Source of the DNA: Hydrotalea flava
GTDB taxonomy: Bacteria > Bacteroidota > Bacteroidia > Chitinophagales > Chitinophagaceae
DNA length: 64,000 bases
NCBI RefSeq assembly: GCF_001623405.1
Contig: NZ_LUHG01000065.1
Span: forward strand, 1 to 64,000
Direction of reading: 5' to 3'
In this document: piece after piece, positions 62,691 to 64,000 of the stretch
Layout: each line of letters opens with the position of its first letter
Numbering within the stretch: the first letter of the stretch is position 1
Translations under genes and position numbers: made by a program
The notes under the pieces: model-generated
Databases searched by the model: none
What the model saw: the letters and a program-made list of their open reading frames with translations, nothing else
Told to the model about the DNA's origin: nothing

Positions 62691-64000
62691 TTAAAGTTTT
62701 CCGGTTGCTTTTAAATAATCTACTTTGGCTATTACTGCATCATACATTGCACTGATGTAGTTGGTTTGGGCCGTTTTTAAATCGGTTTCGGCAGCAGTAA
62801 TTTCAGTATTGCTTCCGGTACCCACTTCATATTTTTTCTTTGTTTGGCTATATACTGTTTCGGCCAGTTCCATATTTTTTTTCTGGAAATTGAGGGTTTG
62901 TAATGCAGAAGCAAAATTGAGCTGTGCTGTTTTTACATCATTATCAATAGATAGTTTTAAATTATCTAATGAATTATCGGTTTGTTTCAGTTCCAGCCTG
63001 GATTGTTTAATTTTAGCATCTTTTGCAAAACCATCAAAAATGGGAATACCAATATTTAAGCCAATGGCAGATGCGGTAAACCAATCGCCCTTGTGGTCAA
63101 AAAAATCAAATTTGCCCCGATAGGCTTGTTTTGCAAAGGAACCGGACAACGTAACAGATGGCAAATAACTCATTTGATACCTTTTAACATTGTATTGGTT
63201 TAATTTTTTAACCAGTTCTAAGTATTGATAATCTTTACGGTTATTGTATTGATAAACGGTATCGTTGAGAATATTGTCTTTTATAACGTCTTCATTAATT
63301 GTATCGGTTAATACCAATGAGTCTTTAACAGGCATTCCCATTAACATTTTTAAACCCAGATACCCTACTGCAATACTGTTTAAAGTTTTTTGTTTTTCTG
63401 TTTGCAGGTTGGCCAATTGTACTGAAGTTTTATCTACATCTAATTTTTCGGCAAAACCATTTTTATACAATTCCTGTGTATCATGCAACAGTTTTTGAAA
63501 ACGCTCAATATTGGCATCTAACAATCCAATTTGTGTTTTACTGACTACCAATTGATAGTACACTTTGTAAATATTGGCTTTAATATTTTCTTCTGTTACT
63601 TCTACATTTTTTTGTTGGTATTGGATAGAAGTAGCACGGGCTTGTAAACCCACAAATACTTGTCCATCAAACAATATTTGAGTTAATGAAACATTGGCAC
63701 TGGCATTATAAGGTGTACCAAACTGTGCCTGCACATAACCAAAGTCGGAAGGTGGCACAATAGGGTTACCCGCACCGTTTTTTACACCTTCCTGTACTAA
63801 AACACCATAGGTTGCTGCGGCAATAAAATTGGGAAAGCTTTGTACGGCCACATTGGGGTAATAGTTGGTACCAATACCACCATTAATTTGTGGCAGTGCA
63901 GCCGAAGTAACACCCCTGTTTATTTGCTGCTGAATTTGCACATTCAGTAAGGCATTTTTAATTTGTGTATTGTTTTTATGTGCATAATCAAGGCATTGTT
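62691..64000 (-). CDS. TolC-family outer-membrane efflux protein, 5' end beyond the window
   Basis: The first gene of the tripartite RND operon. The frame stays open to the right edge: upstream of a GTG at 63939-63941 it reads DYAHKNNTQIKNALLNVQIQ, the typical OEP-domain opening, so the N-terminus and signal peptide lie outside. At least 436 residues are present. Family features are SAALPQINGGIGTNYYPN, a first coiled helix pair ending in GFAEKLDVDKTSVQLANLQT, SYLPSVTLSGSFAKQAYRGK and the repeat motif KKYEVGTGSNTEITAAETDL. It forms the outer-membrane channel for the downstream adaptor and pump. Confidence 0.92.
   Translation of the reverse strand, partial: QCLDYAHKNNTQIKNALLNVQIQQQINRGVTSAALPQINGGIGTNYYPNVAVQSFPNFIAAATYGVLVQEGVKNGAGNPIVPPSDFGYVQAQFGTPYNASANVSLTQILFDGQVFVGLQARATSIQYQQKNVEVTEENIKANIYKVYYQLVVSKTQIGLLDANIERFQKLLHDTQELYKNGFAEKLDVDKTSVQLANLQTEKQKTLNSIAVGYLGLKMLMGMPVKDSLVLTDTINEDVIKDNILNDTVYQYNNRKDYQYLELVKKLNQYNVKRYQMSYLPSVTLSGSFAKQAYRGKFDFFDHKGDWFTASAIGLNIGIPIFDGFAKDAKIKQSRLELKQTDNSLDNLKLSIDNDVKTAQLNFASALQTLNFQKKNMELAETVYSQTKKKYEVGTGSNTEITAAETDLKTAQTNYISAMYDAVIAKVDYLKATGKL

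Overview
The window reads as a chromosomal segment of a member of the Bacteroidota, most likely a Chitinophagaceae-like bacterium (inference). It is AT-rich and densely coding. Start codons mostly lack Shine-Dalgarno sequences, and several upstream regions carry TTTG...TAnnTTTG promoter elements typical of this phylum. Gene content fits: a Thermus-type isocitrate dehydrogenase, AraR/NrtR-like Nudix regulator, NUMOD4/HNH protein, GH3 and GH27 glycosidases, Sco/TlpA redox proteins and two RND efflux loci. No tRNA, rRNA, CRISPR array, insertion sequence or prophage was seen. The only clear gene debris is a DUF2442 tail at the left edge.

Layout. 1-7.2 kb: DUF2442 remnant, a Sco copper chaperone with a Fur-family regulator, a TlpA lipoprotein, pdxH, and an RND pump plus adaptor without an outer-membrane partner. 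7.4-12.1 kb: nitrilase-fold hydrolase, membrane-anchored dihaem cytochrome c, recA, mgsA, GNAT acetyltransferase. 12.2-16.9 kb: leuC-leuD-2-isopropylmalate/citramalate synthase-leuB operon on the minus strand. 17.1-23.7 kb: small membrane protein, two YceI proteins around an outer-membrane porin, isocitrate dehydrogenase divergent from a LysR regulator, and a Lys/Ala-rich secreted protein. 23.8-28.5 kb: Gfo/Idh/MocA oxidoreductase, double thioredoxin-fold protein, YghZ-like aldo/keto reductase, GH27 alpha-galactosidase. 28.5-33.5 kb: P3A-type proton ATPase with a universal stress protein, YegS-like lipid kinase, fabH. 33.5-40.7 kb: asd behind a candidate Thr/Lys attenuator, bifunctional NAD(P)HX repair enzyme, DUF2461 protein, NUMOD4-HNH protein, ligA, degenerate-Nudix regulator. 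40.8-46.5 kb: amidase, then rplM-rpsI-rpsB, tsf and pyrH. 46.5-57.7 kb: TolC-like protein, aminotransferase, desaturase, lpxD, GH3 beta-glucosidase, Crp/Fnr regulator, MscS channel, DinB-like and TIGR00266 proteins. 57.8-64.0 kb: a complete tripartite RND operon whose TolC gene runs off the right edge.

Most of the window is housekeeping: ribosome and elongation factor, recombination and ligation, Leu and Asp-family amino-acid synthesis, vitamin B6, lipid A and fatty-acid initiation, and envelope efflux. The most interesting signals are regulatory. Upstream of asd, a 14-residue leader peptide with Thr and Lys codons is followed by three mutually exclusive GGAAGG/CCTTCC pairing segments and a terminator, the layout of ribosome-mediated attenuation. 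Other candidates are 13-bp direct repeats 22 bp apart upstream of a yceI-porin operon, a GC-rich hairpin leader in front of rplM, a palindrome covering the start codon of the LysR gene, and a TGTAAA-A-TTTACA palindrome in front of the Nudix-type regulator. All regulatory assignments are read from sequence alone and untested.
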